Of a DNA stretch of 64,000 bases, positions 39,991-46,824 are shown one piece after another. The stretch comes from Lutimaribacter pacificus. GTDB taxonomy: Bacteria > Pseudomonadota > Alphaproteobacteria > Rhodobacterales > Rhodobacteraceae. The DNA lies in assembly GCF_900142185.1 (NCBI RefSeq), contig NZ_FQZZ01000002.1, positions 434,001 through 498,000 on the forward strand. Reading direction: 5' to 3'. A program made the position numbers and the translations under genes. The notes under the pieces are model-generated. The model was not told where the DNA came from. It saw only the letters and a program-made list of their open reading frames with translations, and made no database searches. The stretch's first letter is position 1. Each line of letters starts with the position of its first letter.

Positions 39991-41484
39991 ATGCCTGACG
40001 ATACCCCCCGCACCAGACCCGAAAAGATCCGCTGCGATGCCTGCCCGGTGATGTGCTATATCGCCGACGGCAAGGCCGGGGCCTGCGACCGCTATGCCAA
40101 TCACGACGGCGAGCTTGTGCGGCTGGACCCGCTGACGGTGATCCAGTCGGGCGCGCAGGCGGTGGCGTTCCTGCATGACGACGCGCAGGCGCAGGACTGG
40201 GACGGCGACATGATCCAGGGCGACCGCACCTTCGTGACCGCCGTGGGCGCGGGCACCACCTATCCCGATTACAAGCCCGCCCCCTTCATCGTCAGCCAGG
40301 AGGTCGAGGGCGTCGACATGGTGACGGTCGTGACCGAGGGAATCTTCAGCTATTGTGGGGTCAAGGTGAAGATCGACACCGACCGCCATATTGGCCACGA
40401 ACGCGCCGTGGTGCGCGTGGACGGCGAGGCGATCGGCCATGTGATGACATCCGAATACGGATCGAAAATGCTGTCGCTTGGCGGGGTCGAACACCTGACC
40501 GGCGGGTCCAAGAAAGAGGGCCGCGTGACCTGCGACGCGCTGCTGCGGCTGTGCAACCGCGAGGCGGTGGAGATGGTGATCGACGGCGGCGCGATCCTTG
40601 TGGTGCAGGCCGGTCAGCCGCCGGTCATCAACGGCCAGCCGGAAAAGCTGATGCGGGTGGGCTGCGGCTCGGCCACGATCGGGATGTTCGCCAAGCAATG
40701 GGAGCCGCATGTGGACGAGGTGATCGTGGTCGATGACCACATCACCGGCGTGCTGACCGAGCACGAGGCGGGCAAGCAGTTGGGGATGCGGCCCTCGGGG
40801 ATCAAGATCAACGGGCGGCGCTCGACGCCGGGGCGGTATTTCCAGGTGGCGGAACCCGGCACCGGCTGGGGCGGCACCGATGTGGAGGACCCGCTGACCA
40901 TCCTGCGCCCGGCCGATCCCAAGCTGGCCTGGCCGGGGCTGCGGCTGCTGATGGTGTCGACCACGGGCGAGCAATGGGCCTATTTCACGCTGGACGAGGA
41001 TTTGCAGCCGCAGGTGGCCGGGATCACCCCGCCGCTGCTGCAAAGCTGTGAGCGGATCGCCGAGAATTGCGAGCCGTCGCTGTGCTCGGTGCTGTTCATG
41101 GGCGGCGCGGGCGGCAGCCTGCGGGCGGGGGTGACGGAAAACCCGGTGCGGCTGACCCATTCGGTCAAGGATGCGCTGACCTATGTCAGTTGCGGCGGGG
41201 CCGAGGCCTATGTCTGGCCGGGGGGCGGCATCACCTTCATGGCGGATGTGATGGAGATGCCCAGCAATTCCTTCGGCTACGTGCCGACGCCCGCGCTGGT
41301 CGCGCCCATCGAGTTCACGCTGCGGGCCGGGGATTACGCCGCCCTGGGCGGGCATGTGGACCATGTGAAACCCGTGGGCCAGGTGCTGAACCCCGATATC
41401 CGCAAGGTGTTGCCGACCGGCGGGCCCGATCCGCATACCCGCCAGCACCACCGCTGGAGCCATGCGAAGAAGGGCCGGACATGA
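39991..41484 (+). CDS. 6-hydroxynicotinate reductase-like iron-sulfur protein
   Basis: A 497-residue homologue of the E. barkeri enzyme that reduces 6-hydroxynicotinate to 1,4,5,6-tetrahydro-6-oxonicotinate, the substrate of enamidase. The N-terminal Cys motif CDACPVMCYIADGKAGACDR (C15, C18, C22, C32) suggests an Fe-S cluster; a further conserved Cys lies in SYCGVKVKID. A strong AGGAGG precedes the ATG at 39991. An ATG of the next gene overlaps the stop. The family assignment rests on recollected similarity plus the enamidase neighbour; the electron donor is unknown. Confidence 0.78.
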   Translation: MPDDTPRTRPEKIRCDACPVMCYIADGKAGACDRYANHDGELVRLDPLTVIQSGAQAVAFLHDDAQAQDWDGDMIQGDRTFVTAVGAGTTYPDYKPAPFIVSQEVEGVDMVTVVTEGIFSYCGVKVKIDTDRHIGHERAVVRVDGEAIGHVMTSEYGSKMLSLGGVEHLTGGSKKEGRVTCDALLRLCNREAVEMVIDGGAILVVQAGQPPVINGQPEKLMRVGCGSATIGMFAKQWEPHVDEVIVVDDHITGVLTEHEAGKQLGMRPSGIKINGRRSTPGRYFQVAEPGTGWGGTDVEDPLTILRPADPKLAWPGLRLLMVSTTGEQWAYFTLDEDLQPQVAGITPPLLQSCERIAENCEPSLCSVLFMGGAGGSLRAGVTENPVRLTHSVKDALTYVSCGGAEAYVWPGGGITFMADVMEMPSNSFGYVPTPALVAPIEFTLRAGDYAALGGHVDHVKPVGQVLNPDIRKVLPTGGPDPHTRQHHRWSHAKKGRT

Positions 41485-42332
41485 CCGGCCCGGTGGCTGC
41501 CATGCTGCCCGGGGACCGGCTGCATTTGCAGCACGGGCCCATCGACCTTGTGATCGGGGCCGATGGCGACCGGCGCGCGGCCTATCGCGCGGCCTGGGCG
41601 CGGTTTCAGACGGTGCTGCCGGAGCTGGTGGAGGAGTTGCCGCTGCTGCGGTCCGCGCCGGGCGACAGGCCGGCGGGCGCGGTGGCGCGGCGGATGCATG
41701 CGGCCTGTGTGCCCCATGCGGCGGGGTTCGTCACGCCGATGGCCGCGGTTGCGGGATCGGTCGCCGACGAGGTGCTGGCGGCGATGGTGGCGGCGGGGCC
41801 GCTGACTCGGGCCTATGTGAACAATGGCGGCGATATCGCGCTGCACCTTGGAGCGGGGCGGCGGTTCTCGGTCGGGGTGGCGGGGCTGGACGGCGCGGCG
41901 CTGGGGCAGGCCGAGATTGCCGCCGACAGCCCGGTGCGCGGCGTGGCGACCAGCGGCGCGGGCGGGCGCAGCCTGTCGCTGGGCATCGCCGACAGCGTGA
42001 CGGTGCTGGCGCGCGATGCGGCGCGGGCGGACGTGGCGGCGACGCTGATCGCCAACGCGGTGGATCTGCCGGGCCATCCCGCGATTGCGCGCGTTCCGGC
42101 ACGTGAGTTGCAACCCGACAGCGATCTGGGCGGGCGGCTGGTGGTCACCCGTGTCGGGGCGCTGGTGGCGGCGGACGTGGCGCGCGCGCTGGAGGCCGGT
42201 GTTGCGGTGGCGCGCGGGATGCGCGAGCGTGGGTTGATCGAAGGGGCGGCTTTGATGCTGCGGGGGCAGGCACGGCAGGTGGATGCCAATGCCGGTGCAA
42301 GGAAAATCGAAAGGAACTATGTGAATGCCTGA
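41481..42332 (+). CDS. UPF0280 (ApbE-like) family protein
   Basis: 283 residues. The segments YVNNGGDIALHLGAGRRFSVGVAG and GVATSGAGGRSLSLGIADSVTVLA correspond to the ApbE fold core: NNGGD, then TSG...GIADSVTV. ApbE enzymes attach FMN covalently or bind FAD; the UPF0280 branch has no proven function. No signal peptide, so it is cytoplasmic, unlike classical ApbE lipoproteins. It overlaps the Hnr-like gene by 4 nt and the next gene by 8 nt, which argues that it belongs to the same pathway, perhaps as a flavin-related helper. Confidence 0.8.
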   Translation: MTGPVAAMLPGDRLHLQHGPIDLVIGADGDRRAAYRAAWARFQTVLPELVEELPLLRSAPGDRPAGAVARRMHAACVPHAAGFVTPMAAVAGSVADEVLAAMVAAGPLTRAYVNNGGDIALHLGAGRRFSVGVAGLDGAALGQAEIAADSPVRGVATSGAGGRSLSLGIADSVTVLARDAARADVAATLIANAVDLPGHPAIARVPARELQPDSDLGGRLVVTRVGALVAADVARALEAGVAVARGMRERGLIEGAALMLRGQARQVDANAGARKIERNYVNA

Positions 42333-42909
42333 TGTCGAGATAAGAAAGATCGCCACCTCGCTGGAGGAGATCCACCACGAGGGCGGGCCGCGGGCCGAGA
42401 CACCCTATCGCCGGGCGGCTATCGTGGCGGTGATCCGCAACCCCTATGCCGGGGCCTATCACGAGGATATCCAGCCCTTCATGGACGATCTGAAACCGCT
42501 GGGCGTGATGATGGCGCAGCGGCTGGTCGACATGCTGGGCGGCGACCCTTCGGTGGTCGAGGGCTATGGCAAGGGCGCCATCGTCGGACTGGCCGGCGAG
42601 ACCGAGCATGGCGCGCTGTGGCACGCGCCGGGCGGCTACGCGATGCGCGAGGTTCTGGGCGGCTCGAAGGCCATCGTGCCCTCGACCAAGAAGGTCGGCG
42701 GGCCGGGCACCCGGCTGGACGTGCCGGTGACCCATACCGGGGCAAGCTACGTGCGCAGCCATTTCGACAGTATCGAGGTGGGGCTGAACGATGCGCCGCG
42801 CGCCGATGAAATGGCGGTGGTGCTGGTGATGACGACCGGTGCGCGGGTGCACAACCGTGCGGGCGGTCTGGCCGCTGCGGATATCAAGGGAGAGGACGGT
42901 CTGAGATGA
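42325..42909 (+). CDS. AA_synth (PF06684/DUF1185) family protein, first of a tandem pair
   Basis: 194 residues. Conserved segments are RRAAIVAVIRNPYAGAYHED, VEGYGKGAIVGLAGETEHGA, AIVPSTKKVGGPGTRLDVPV, YVRSHFDSIEVGLNDAPRADEM and the C-terminal GEDGLR. The family has a chorismate-mutase-like trimeric fold and an unproven role in amino-acid metabolism. It overlaps UPF0280 by 8 nt and its sister gene by 4 nt. Equal length and aligned motifs with the next gene show an old tandem duplication. Possible role in handling the ring-opened product (inference). Confidence 0.82.
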   Translation: MPDVEIRKIATSLEEIHHEGGPRAETPYRRAAIVAVIRNPYAGAYHEDIQPFMDDLKPLGVMMAQRLVDMLGGDPSVVEGYGKGAIVGLAGETEHGALWHAPGGYAMREVLGGSKAIVPSTKKVGGPGTRLDVPVTHTGASYVRSHFDSIEVGLNDAPRADEMAVVLVMTTGARVHNRAGGLAAADIKGEDGLR

Positions 42910-43490
42910 AAGCCGGGATTCGCAAGCTGGCGGTCTGGGTCGAGGAGACCCATGCCGAGATCGGGAAGAAAATCCTGCCGCCCACGCGCAAGGCCGTGGC
43001 GGTGGCGGTCATCCGCAACCCGTTCGCCGGGAAATATCACGAGGATCTGTCGGAGCTGATGGAGATCGGCGAGGAGCTGGGCGGGCTGCTGGGCGAAAAG
43101 GCGGTGGCCGCGCTGGGGATCGAACCCGCGCAGGCCGAAAGCTATGGCAAGGCCGCGATGGTGGGCGAGAACGGCGAGCTGGAGCACGCCGCCGCGATCC
43201 TGCATCCGAAACTGGGCGCGCCTTTGCGCAAGGCGGTGGAAAAGGGCGCCGCGCTGGTGCCGTCGTCGAAAAAGATGGGCGGGCCGGGGCAGGATCTGGA
43301 CGTGCCGCTGGGCCACAAGGACGCAGCCTATGTGCGCAGCCATTTCGACGGGGTCGAGGTGCGGATGAACGACGCGCCGCGCGCGGACGAGATCATGGTG
43401 GCGGTGGCCGTCACCGACAGCGGCCGCCCCCTGCCGCGCGTCGGCGGGCTGACCCATGAAGAGGCCGAGGGCAAGGACGGGTTGCGGTAG
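42906..43490 (+). CDS. AA_synth (PF06684/DUF1185) family protein, second of a tandem pair
   Basis: 194 residues, a diverged paralog of the preceding gene. Shared motifs: AVAVIRNPFAGKYHED, AESYGKAAMVGENGELEHAA, ALVPSSKKMGGPGQDLDVPL, YVRSHFDGVEVRMNDAPRADEI and GKDGLR. Strict retention of the YVRSHFD and NDAPRADE blocks in both copies suggests that they line a shared active site, while the N-terminal halves differ. The two may form a hetero-oligomer or act on successive intermediates. Last gene of the plus-strand catabolic operon; about 80 nt later comes repeat copy B. Confidence 0.82.
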   Translation: MKAGIRKLAVWVEETHAEIGKKILPPTRKAVAVAVIRNPFAGKYHEDLSELMEIGEELGGLLGEKAVAALGIEPAQAESYGKAAMVGENGELEHAAAILHPKLGAPLRKAVEKGAALVPSSKKMGGPGQDLDVPLGHKDAAYVRSHFDGVEVRMNDAPRADEIMVAVAVTDSGRPLPRVGGLTHEEAEGKDGLR

Positions 43491-43851
43491 GATGACGGCT
43501 TTGCCGGAGGAGGTATAACCCGAGGGCAGCTTCGCGGGCTTTTCTACTGTTCGATTTGTTTCGCAACAAAAGGGCAGCGCATGGCCGCGGTCGGGCGATC
43601 CAACCTTTGTTGCGGTCACTTTATCGCGCCGCCACTTCCTCCCTCAGACCGTGGCACTGGCGGCAGCCAATCGCCCGGCCGGGGGGCGGCCGTGCGATGC
43701 CCGGGCCGCTTCGCGGCTGTTCCGGGCAGGGTGCGAGGTTCGAATGTCGGCTCGGCGTTCCAAGTAAACTTCTGGATTTTTATGAAGTGCGGCCCCCGTG
43801 CGGCGGGTGCATGTAAGGTGCTTACCCTCCGACACCGGGCAACAACCCGGC
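43491..43851. other. 361-nt non-coding region with repeat copy B
   Basis: It contains a weak hairpin CCCG...CGGG followed by TTTT (43519-43543) that may end the AA_synth operon, repeat copy B (43569-43744) and, near the marR end, CCGGG-CAACAA-CCCGG (43835-43850), a possible terminator of marR. Open frames in the repeat (for example 43581-43979) are repeat-derived and lack similarity to known proteins. Confidence 0.55.
43569..43744 (+). repeat. Dispersed ~175-bp repeat, copy B
   Basis: Inverted counterpart of 34637-34810. The outer 32 bp at the left end (AAGGGCAGCGCATGGCCGCG plus CGGGCGATCC) and the right end (GGGCAGGGTGCGAGGTTCGA) are essentially identical; a stretch of about 20 bp after CGATCC is unrelated between the copies. 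Together the copies enclose 8.8 kb carrying the enamidase, Mo hydroxylase, Hnr-like, UPF0280 and AA_synth genes. Confidence 0.88.
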
Positions 43852-44283
43852 CTACAGCTTGTCCAGCAACGCCAGCAGGCGGTCGAGTTCGCGCGGGGTC
43901 AGGTTGGCGGCGGTGGCGCGGGAAATCTCGGCCGCGGTCACCACCGCCCTGTCGGCAAAGCGCCGCCCCTCGTCGGTGAGCGAGATCACCAGCCGGCGCA
44001 TGTCGGTGGGGCTTTTGGCGCTGGTCACCAGGTTCTTGACCTTGAGCCGGTCGACCACGCCCTTGGTGGTCGCCGCGTCGAGCCCGACCAGCCGGCCCAG
44101 GTGATTCTGCGAGATCGGGCCGGAATCGCGCAGCCGGGACAGGATGGCGAATTGCGTCGGCGTCACCTCGGGCATCATGCGGGCGAAAAGCTCCAGATGC
44201 TTCTGGTTTGCCAGCCGCAGCTTGAATCCGATCTGGTCCTCGAGCCGGTAATCGTGGTTGGTTTCCGCGTCCATCATGTTCAC
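43852..44283 (-). CDS. MarR-family transcriptional regulator
   Basis: 143 residues with a winged HTH: TPTQFAILSRLRDSGPISQNHLGRLVGLDAATTKGVVDRL, followed by the wing SPTDMRRLVISLTDEG. MarR proteins commonly repress aromatic-acid degradation genes and release DNA on binding the substrate; the nicotinate regulator NicR of Pseudomonas is one. It is divergent from the Rieske oxygenase and next to the nicotinate-type cluster, so control of one or both is likely. Two further Met codons near the start (residues 3 and 4) are alternative starts. Confidence 0.88.
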   Translation of the reverse strand: MNMMDAETNHDYRLEDQIGFKLRLANQKHLELFARMMPEVTPTQFAILSRLRDSGPISQNHLGRLVGLDAATTKGVVDRLKVKNLVTSAKSPTDMRRLVISLTDEGRRFADRAVVTAAEISRATAANLTPRELDRLLALLDKL

Positions 44284-44356
44284 ATCGCCTAATTTCGGTT
44301 CACTCTTTCACGAACCGCGCCGATGGTCCAACATTTGCGCGGAGATCGGCGCAGAA

Positions 44357-44376
44357 ATTGTTTGACAACTAACAAT
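44357..44376. promoter_or_regulatory. Candidate MarR operator dyad upstream of the Rieske oxygenase
   Basis: A perfect inverted repeat ATTGTT-N8-AACAAT (44357-44362 and 44371-44376) encloses a -35-like TTGACA (44362-44367). It lies between the divergent marR and oxygenase genes, 64 nt before the oxygenase start. Size and position suit a MarR dimer site that blocks RNA polymerase. Confidence 0.6.
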
Positions 44377-44439
44377 ATGATGGTGCCCAATCGTGACAAG
44401 GTGCCGCAGGGCGCGCAAGGCAGCAGGGGGATGTTCGCG

Positions 44440-45507
44440 ATGAGCTTCGTCAGGAACGCCTGGTATGTCGCGGGGTGGTCGCGGGATTTCGGCGATGCGC
44501 TGAAACCCGTCACGATCACCGGTCAGAACATGGTGATGTTCCGCGCCTCGACCGGCCGGGTCGTCGCGCTGGAGGACCGCTGCCCGCACAAGCAACTGCC
44601 GCTGTCGAAGGGCAAGCGCATCGGCGACACGGTGCAATGCGGCTATCACGGGATGACCTTCGATTGTTCGGGCAAATGCGTGCGCGTGCCGGGGCAGGAC
44701 AACCTGCCGCGCAGCGCCTATGTCGATGCCTTCCCTGTCGAGGAGCGTAACGGCATCGTCTGGGTCTGGACCGGCGAGCCGGACAAGGCCGATCCGTCGA
44801 AGATCTTTCATATGGAAGAATTCGACGATCCCGGCTGGCACGCCCATCATGGCGGGGCGCTGCATATCCGCGCGCATTACCTGAACGTGGCGGAAAACCT
44901 GGTCGATCCGGCGCATGTCAGCTTTGTGCATCCCACCACGCTGGGCAGCGCGGCGTCCGAGGACGTGCCGGTGCATGTCTCGACCAGCGGCGAGGTGATC
45001 ACCGCCTGGCGCTGGATCAGGAATGCGCCGCCGGTCGGGTTCTTCCAGAAATTCGGCGGTTTCGCGGGCAACGTGGATCGCTGGCACTATTACTACCTCC
45101 ACCTGCCGTCGACCGCGGTGATAGATTTCGGCAGCGTCGATGCGGGGCTGAACCTGCCCGAGGAAAGCCGCGACCGGGGCGTTCGCATTTTCGCATTGCA
45201 TTTCGTCACCCCGGTGACCGAGGATTACACCATCGACCACTGGATGCATCTGCGAAACATCGCGCAGGGCGACGAAGACGCCAGCGCGCAGATGGATGCG
45301 ATGTTCCGTATCGCGTTCGACGAGGATAAAGAGGTGTTGGAGGCCATACACGAGGAAGAGCAGCGGCCGCAAAAGCGCAAGCCGATACGGATCGCCATCG
45401 ACAAGGCGCCGAATGTCTATCGCAAGCGCATCCGCGATCTGATCGAGGCGGAAACGACCGAGTATCTGGGAGAGCCGGTAAGGCCGACATTCGTTCAGCT
45501 CGACTGA
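44440..45507 (+). CDS. VanA-type Rieske non-haem iron oxygenase (aromatic-ring hydroxylating/O-demethylase family)
   Basis: 355 residues. The N-terminal Rieske [2Fe-2S] site is CPHKQLPL...QCGYHG (CxH and CxxH). The catalytic mononuclear-iron motif is NVAENLVDPAHVSFVH, with Asp/His/His. Size and AWYVAGW start resemble the VanA/DdmC/pyrrole-type monooxygenases that demethylate or hydroxylate aromatic acids. The start at 44440 has AGGGGG 9 nt upstream. No reductase gene is adjacent, so electrons must come from elsewhere. Its place beside the nicotinate-type block and an uptake system points to a ring substrate. Confidence 0.88.
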   Translation: MSFVRNAWYVAGWSRDFGDALKPVTITGQNMVMFRASTGRVVALEDRCPHKQLPLSKGKRIGDTVQCGYHGMTFDCSGKCVRVPGQDNLPRSAYVDAFPVEERNGIVWVWTGEPDKADPSKIFHMEEFDDPGWHAHHGGALHIRAHYLNVAENLVDPAHVSFVHPTTLGSAASEDVPVHVSTSGEVITAWRWIRNAPPVGFFQKFGGFAGNVDRWHYYYLHLPSTAVIDFGSVDAGLNLPEESRDRGVRIFALHFVTPVTEDYTIDHWMHLRNIAQGDEDASAQMDAMFRIAFDEDKEVLEAIHEEEQRPQKRKPIRIAIDKAPNVYRKRIRDLIEAETTEYLGEPVRPTFVQLD

Positions 45508-45540
45508 GGCTGGACACGGGACCAACAAAGAGGACACAGA

Positions 45541-46746
45541 ATGAAACGCAAGACGTTTTTGAAGGGCCTGATGGGTGCTGCCACCCTTGCGGCCCTGCCG
45601 CTGACGGCGATGGCGCAAGAGGCCATCAAGATCGGCGAGATCAACCATTACAAGCGCATGGCGGCCTTTGCCGAGCCCTACCGGAAGGGGATCGAGCTGG
45701 CGCTGGAGCAGGTGAACGAGGCGGGCGGCGTGATGGGCCGGCCGGTCGAGTTCATCTTTCGGGACGACCAGGGCGAGCCCGGCGAGGCGGTGAAGATCGC
45801 CGAAGAGCTGATGACGCGCGACGGCGCGGTGATGCTGACCGGCGCGATCCTGTCCAATGTGGGGCTGGCGCTGTCCTCCATGGCGGCGCAAAAGGGCTAT
45901 GTCTACCTGGCGTCCGAGCCTCTGGCCGACAGCCTGGTCTGGGAAAGCGGCAATGCCTACACGTTCCGGCTGCGCAGCTCGACCTACATGCAGGCGGCGA
46001 TGCTGGCCGAGCAGGCCGCCAAGACCGACGCGGTGAAATACGCGCTGATCGCGCCCAACTATGCCTATGGCAAGGACGCGGTGGCGGCGTTCAAGGAAAA
46101 CCTGCAGCGGCTGAAGCCGGATGTCGAGTTCGTGGCCGAACAATGGCCCGCGCTGTTCAAGATCGACGCGGGCGCAGAGGTGCAGGCGCTGGAACGCGCC
46201 AAGCCCGACGCGATCTACAACGTGACCTTCGGCCCCGACCTGGCCAAGTTCGTGCGCGAGGGCACCGATCGCGGGCTGTTCGACGGGCGCGAGGTCTTTG
46301 GCCTGCTGTCGGGTGAGCCGGAATACCTCGACCCGCTGGGCGACGAGGCGCCCGAGGGCTGGGTCGTCACCGGATACCCGTGGTACGACCTGAAGGACGG
46401 TCCGGGCGGCGAATTCGTGGCCGCCTACCAGGAGCGGTGGGACGATTATCCGCGGCTGGGCTCGATCGTGGGCTACATGACCGCGCAATCCATCTTTGCC
46501 GCGCTTGAAAAGGCCGGGAGCACCGATTCCGAGGCGATCCGCGAGGCGTTCTCGGGCCTGCAACTGGATACGCCGGTGGGGCAGATCACCTATCGCGCGA
46601 TCGACCATCAGTCGACCATGGGCGCCTATGTGGGCAAGACCACCCTGCGCGACGGCAAGGGCGTCATGACGGACTGGGAATACAAGGACGGCGCGAACTA
46701 CCTGCCGTCCGACGAAGAGGTCAGCAAGCTGCGCCCCGCAGACTGA
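45541..46746 (+). CDS. ABC transporter periplasmic substrate-binding protein (branched-chain amino-acid type)
   Basis: 401 residues. A signal peptide (MKRKTFLKGLMGAATLAALPLTAMAQ) precedes a LivJ/UrtA-like type I periplasmic binding fold: IKIGEINHYKRMAAFAEPYRKG and GYVYLASEPLADSLVWESGNAYTFR. Proteins of this subfamily in catabolic clusters bind aromatic acids and other carboxylates, not only branched amino acids. It begins 33 nt after the oxygenase gene and is probably co-transcribed with it. Confidence 0.9.
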   Translation: MKRKTFLKGLMGAATLAALPLTAMAQEAIKIGEINHYKRMAAFAEPYRKGIELALEQVNEAGGVMGRPVEFIFRDDQGEPGEAVKIAEELMTRDGAVMLTGAILSNVGLALSSMAAQKGYVYLASEPLADSLVWESGNAYTFRLRSSTYMQAAMLAEQAAKTDAVKYALIAPNYAYGKDAVAAFKENLQRLKPDVEFVAEQWPALFKIDAGAEVQALERAKPDAIYNVTFGPDLAKFVREGTDRGLFDGREVFGLLSGEPEYLDPLGDEAPEGWVVTGYPWYDLKDGPGGEFVAAYQERWDDYPRLGSIVGYMTAQSIFAALEKAGSTDSEAIREAFSGLQLDTPVGQITYRAIDHQSTMGAYVGKTTLRDGKGVMTDWEYKDGANYLPSDEEVSKLRPAD

Positions 46747-46758
46747 TCCCGCAACTTC

Positions 46759-46793
46759 CCCCGTCGCGCGGCGATGCCGCCTGCGCGGCGGGG
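46759..46793 (+). terminator. Stable hairpin between binding-protein and permease genes
   Basis: A 14-bp stem pairs CCCCGTCGCGCGGC (46759-46772) with GCCTGCGCGGCGGGG (46779-46793), with one bulged T and one G-U pair. No T-tract follows. Such hairpins in ABC operons stabilise or partly terminate the upstream message, so that binding protein is made in excess of permease. Confidence 0.6.
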
Positions 46794-46824
46794 CAATAAT
46801 CCTCAAACCGGAACAGGGACGTAG

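Noticed and set aside
43581-43979. Open frame of 132 codons overlapping repeat copy B and the marR end
   Set aside because: The first part is repeat sequence that also gives spurious frames in copy A; the rest is antisense to marR.
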